Source: Paenibacillus eucommiae (GTDB taxonomy: Bacteria; Bacillota; Bacilli; Paenibacillales; NBRC-103111). From it: a stretch of 64,000 nucleotides of DNA. The translations under genes were made by a program, and so were the position numbers. Each line of letters starts with the position of its first letter. The first letter of the stretch is position 1. Under the pieces are notes generated by a model that did not search any database, was not told where the DNA came from, and saw only the letters and a list, made by a program, of their open reading frames with translations. Positions 61,761 to 64,000 of this stretch are shown piece by piece. The stretch spans positions 124,001-188,000 of the forward strand of contig NZ_JAGGLB010000019.1 in NCBI RefSeq assembly GCF_017874215.1, written 5' to 3'.

Positions 61761-63725
61761 TTGCCTAGACATCTAGTTATTGGAAACGGGAAATTTCTTA
61801 TTAACCTGGATCAGCATTCTTACATGCGCGATCTGTATTATCCTTACGTAGGTCAACTAAACCATATCGGCGGTTACCACTGCCGGGTTGGCATATGGGT
61901 AGACGGAGCGTTCGCTTGGCTGAATGAGCCTGAGTGGCAGATTCATCTTTCTTATATCGAAGATTCGCTCGTGACCGAGGTAACTGCTACGCATCCGGGT
62001 TTGGGCGTTACACTGCTTATGAATGACGGCGTGCATCAACGAGAAGATATTTACCTGAAAAGAGTCCGCATCACCAACCTCAGAAGCACTGTGCGCGAAG
62101 TGCGCATGTTCTTCAATCAGGATCTGCTGATTAATGAAACCGAAGTTGGCGACACCGCGGCTTATTATCCTACTACCAATACAGTTTTCCATTATAAAAA
62201 AGACAAGTATTTCATGTTCAACGGCAGCACTGGAAGTGAAGGCATTTTTCAATATTCTACCGGGGTCAAAAGATTCTACAATGCCGAGGGGACTTGGAGA
62301 GATGCTGAAGACGGCCACCTAATGGGCAACGCCATCGCTCAAGGCTCTGTAGACAGTACAATCAGCTTCAAGCTCTTCGTTCCACCTGATGCCAGCCAAA
62401 CCCTGTATTACTGGATGTCCGCAGGAAGAACCCTGGATGAAGTCAAAAAGCTCGATACTTATGTAAAGGACAGCGATCCCGGTAAGCTCCTGGACCGTGT
62501 CAAGATTTACTGGCAGCATTGGGCTAACAAGGTCGATCAAGACTATGGGGATCTAACCCCCGAAGTGGTTCGTCTTTATAAACAGAGTCTCTTAATCGTG
62601 AGAACTCAAACCGATGTGAACGGCGCTATCATCGCTGCTAATGATTCTGATATCATGCAGAGCAATCGGGATCATTACAGCTATATGTGGCCAAGAGACG
62701 GCGCCCTGATTGCCTACGCCATGTCGATGGCAGGTTACCAGGGGATGATTATTCCCTTCTTCGAATTTTGCGCCAAAGCGCTGACTGACGAAGGCTATTT
62801 GCAGCACAAATACAATCCGGATGGTACGGTAGGCTCCAGCTGGCATCCTTACATCCACGCAGGACGTGTTCAGCTTCCCATTCAAGAGGACGAAACAGCG
62901 CTTGTACTGTTCGCATTATGGGAGGATTTTCAGAAAAATGGCAGTCTGGAATTCGCCCAATCGCTCTACAGCACCCTAATACGTAAATCAGCACGCTTTA
63001 TGTCCACTTACATTGATCAGGAGCTTAACCTTCCTAAGCCAAGCTACGATCTATGGGAGGAGCGTTACGGTATCTATACCTTTACCGCTTCTGCTGTCTA
63101 TGGTGGCCTGATTGCCGCTTCTAATTTCAGCAACTTATTCGGGGATGCTGAACGCAGCAGCCGCTATAAGCTTACAGCCGAGAAAATTAAATCCGGAATT
63201 CTGGAACATCTCTGGGATGAAACAGCTGGCAGATTTGTCCGCGGCCTTTATATGGAAGACGGCAAATGGGTTAAGGATATGACGCTTGAGAGCTCTGTAT
63301 ATGGAATTTTTGAATTCGGCGTGCTGCCTGCTGATGATGACAGGGTCGTCAAAACTATGCTGGCCAACAAAGCTGGTCTCACCATTCAAACAGAGATTGG
63401 CGGCTCCGCCCGGTATCATCACGACTATTACTTTCAGCGCTCTACAGATACAGACAAAGTCCCTGGAAACCCATGGATCATATGTACCTTATGGATCGCT
63501 GAATGGGAAATCGAATACGCCAAAACGATCGCCGATCTTGAAGCCCCACGCAAAACCTTGGAATGGGTCGTCAAGCATTCATTGGAAAGCGGCATCCTCC
63601 CGGAACAGCTCGATCCTTTCAACGGCGATCCTGTTTCCGTAGCTCCACTCACCTGGTCACATGCCACTTACGTGCTTGTCGTCGTCAAATACACAAAGAA
63701 ATATAATGAGCTGCTGAACATCTAA
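61761..63725 (+). CDS. GH15 glucoamylase-type glycoside hydrolase
   Basis: This 654-residue enzyme has an N-terminal beta-sandwich (1-265; GNGKFLINLDQHSYMRDLYYPYVGQLNH) and an alpha/alpha barrel (285-640): YSYMWPRDGALIAYAMS (substrate site), YDLWEERYGIYTFTASAVYGGL (general acid Glu in WEE) and QLDPFNG. No signal peptide, so it acts inside the cell, likely trimming the alpha-glucan built by the neighbouring GT4/GH57 enzymes. The TTG start has GGGAAGTGATG upstream. Confidence 0.92.
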   Translation: MPRHLVIGNGKFLINLDQHSYMRDLYYPYVGQLNHIGGYHCRVGIWVDGAFAWLNEPEWQIHLSYIEDSLVTEVTATHPGLGVTLLMNDGVHQREDIYLKRVRITNLRSTVREVRMFFNQDLLINETEVGDTAAYYPTTNTVFHYKKDKYFMFNGSTGSEGIFQYSTGVKRFYNAEGTWRDAEDGHLMGNAIAQGSVDSTISFKLFVPPDASQTLYYWMSAGRTLDEVKKLDTYVKDSDPGKLLDRVKIYWQHWANKVDQDYGDLTPEVVRLYKQSLLIVRTQTDVNGAIIAANDSDIMQSNRDHYSYMWPRDGALIAYAMSMAGYQGMIIPFFEFCAKALTDEGYLQHKYNPDGTVGSSWHPYIHAGRVQLPIQEDETALVLFALWEDFQKNGSLEFAQSLYSTLIRKSARFMSTYIDQELNLPKPSYDLWEERYGIYTFTASAVYGGLIAASNFSNLFGDAERSSRYKLTAEKIKSGILEHLWDETAGRFVRGLYMEDGKWVKDMTLESSVYGIFEFGVLPADDDRVVKTMLANKAGLTIQTEIGGSARYHHDYYFQRSTDTDKVPGNPWIICTLWIAEWEIEYAKTIADLEAPRKTLEWVVKHSLESGILPEQLDPFNGDPVSVAPLTWSHATYVLVVVKYTKKYNELLNI

Positions 63726-63783
63726 TCCAAGATGAACGTCTACTCCAAGAGAAGCTTGTTATGCACAATTAAGAAACAAAAAA

Positions 63784-63820
63784 AAGCGGCTGCCAACCAT
63801 GGTAGTCGCCTTTCCTCTTT
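63784..63820 (+). terminator. Intrinsic terminator after the GH15 gene
   Basis: GCGGCTGCCA-ACCA-TGGTAGTCGC (two G-U pairs) is followed by CTTTCCTCTTT. Confidence 0.7.
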
Positions 63821-63889
63821 AATCTTCATTTTGATGCCTCCCAGCTCTTCTTATCTCCTCTGCTTACCCCCTCTTCTTATCCCATCTTC

Positions 63890-63985
63890 ATCCTGAATAA
63901 ACCTGAGTAAGGACTAAAAAGGCCTGAAAAAGCTTCAATCAGCCTCAATAAGCCTAAATAAGCCTCAATAAGTCTGATCGCTTAA
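63890..63985 (+). repeat. Imperfect AGCCTCAATA tandem repeat
   Basis: About seven imperfect 10-12-bp units of AGCCT(C/A)AATA run to the end of the window. No gene is seen in the last 270 bases. Confidence 0.6.
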
Positions 63986-64000
63986 GGCTCACAAAGGCTT

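Overview
The window looks like the chromosome of a spore-forming, low-to-mid-GC Firmicute, most like Paenibacillus or a close relative. The evidence is a YhcN/YlaJ-type spore lipoprotein, a SigI/RsgI pair, an SLH-anchored collagen-like protein with a BclB-type tail, split glycine decarboxylase (gcvPA/gcvPB), strong AGGAGG-type ribosome binding sites and frequent TTG/GTG starts. No plasmid or phage backbone is seen.

Layout: 0-1.5 kb holds three tRNAs (Lys, Gly, Pro) and two small genes. 1.7-5.8 kb holds an aldo/keto reductase, a cation efflux protein and a CopC-CopD copper protein behind a DUF2203 gene. 6.2-24.3 kb is a dense signalling island. It has a DUF342(FapA)/HD-GYP/DUF342 operon behind a c-di-GMP-I riboswitch with its own terminator, a REC gene and an Hpt-REC-GGDEF-REC gene, a divergent Hpt/REC pair, a NarL-type two-component pair, a YcnI-like protein, and a 1192-residue CheB-CheR-PAS-histidine kinase. 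thyA, folA and an IDEAL-domain gene lie inside this island. 25-30.6 kb is the glycine cleavage system (gcvH divergent from gcvT-gcvPA-gcvPB, the latter behind a tandem glycine riboswitch). 30.8-38.3 kb has a two-component pair, a double glycosyltransferase and the SLH-collagen protein. 38.3-42 kb has four metabolic oxidoreductase/VOC genes. 42.8-45.5 kb is rsgI/sigI behind a SigI-type promoter.

46.3-63.7 kb is an alpha-glucan region: two tandem copies of a DUF4912 gene followed by a GH57-GT4 fusion, a sugar nucleotidyltransferase with a degenerate mutase domain, and a GH15 glucoamylase-type enzyme. Between the two copies sits a visibly AT-richer minus-strand operon (52.7-57.4 kb). It starts with an unlisted 44-residue six-cysteine peptide (57208-57342), followed by an internal terminator, a MauE-like membrane protein, a MauD/thioredoxin-like protein, an ABC exporter and a solute-binding lipoprotein. 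It has a good sigma-A promoter overlapped by a cre-like site. This is the best candidate for an undescribed system here: a secreted disulfide-rich peptide with its own redox machinery and exporter.

Two further things are not explained by genes. One is a family of three 0.5-0.65 kb intergenic repeats (13.8, 24.3 and 42.1 kb) that share an ordered set of modules and eight copies of a TTAACGATG/CATCGTTAA hairpin. The other is a 109-bp MITE-like element with 15-bp terminal inverted repeats and a TTTT duplication next to the first copy. Several micro-ORFs of 5-18 codons, each with a ribosome binding site and a terminator, lie at 13.6 and 14.9-15.2 kb.
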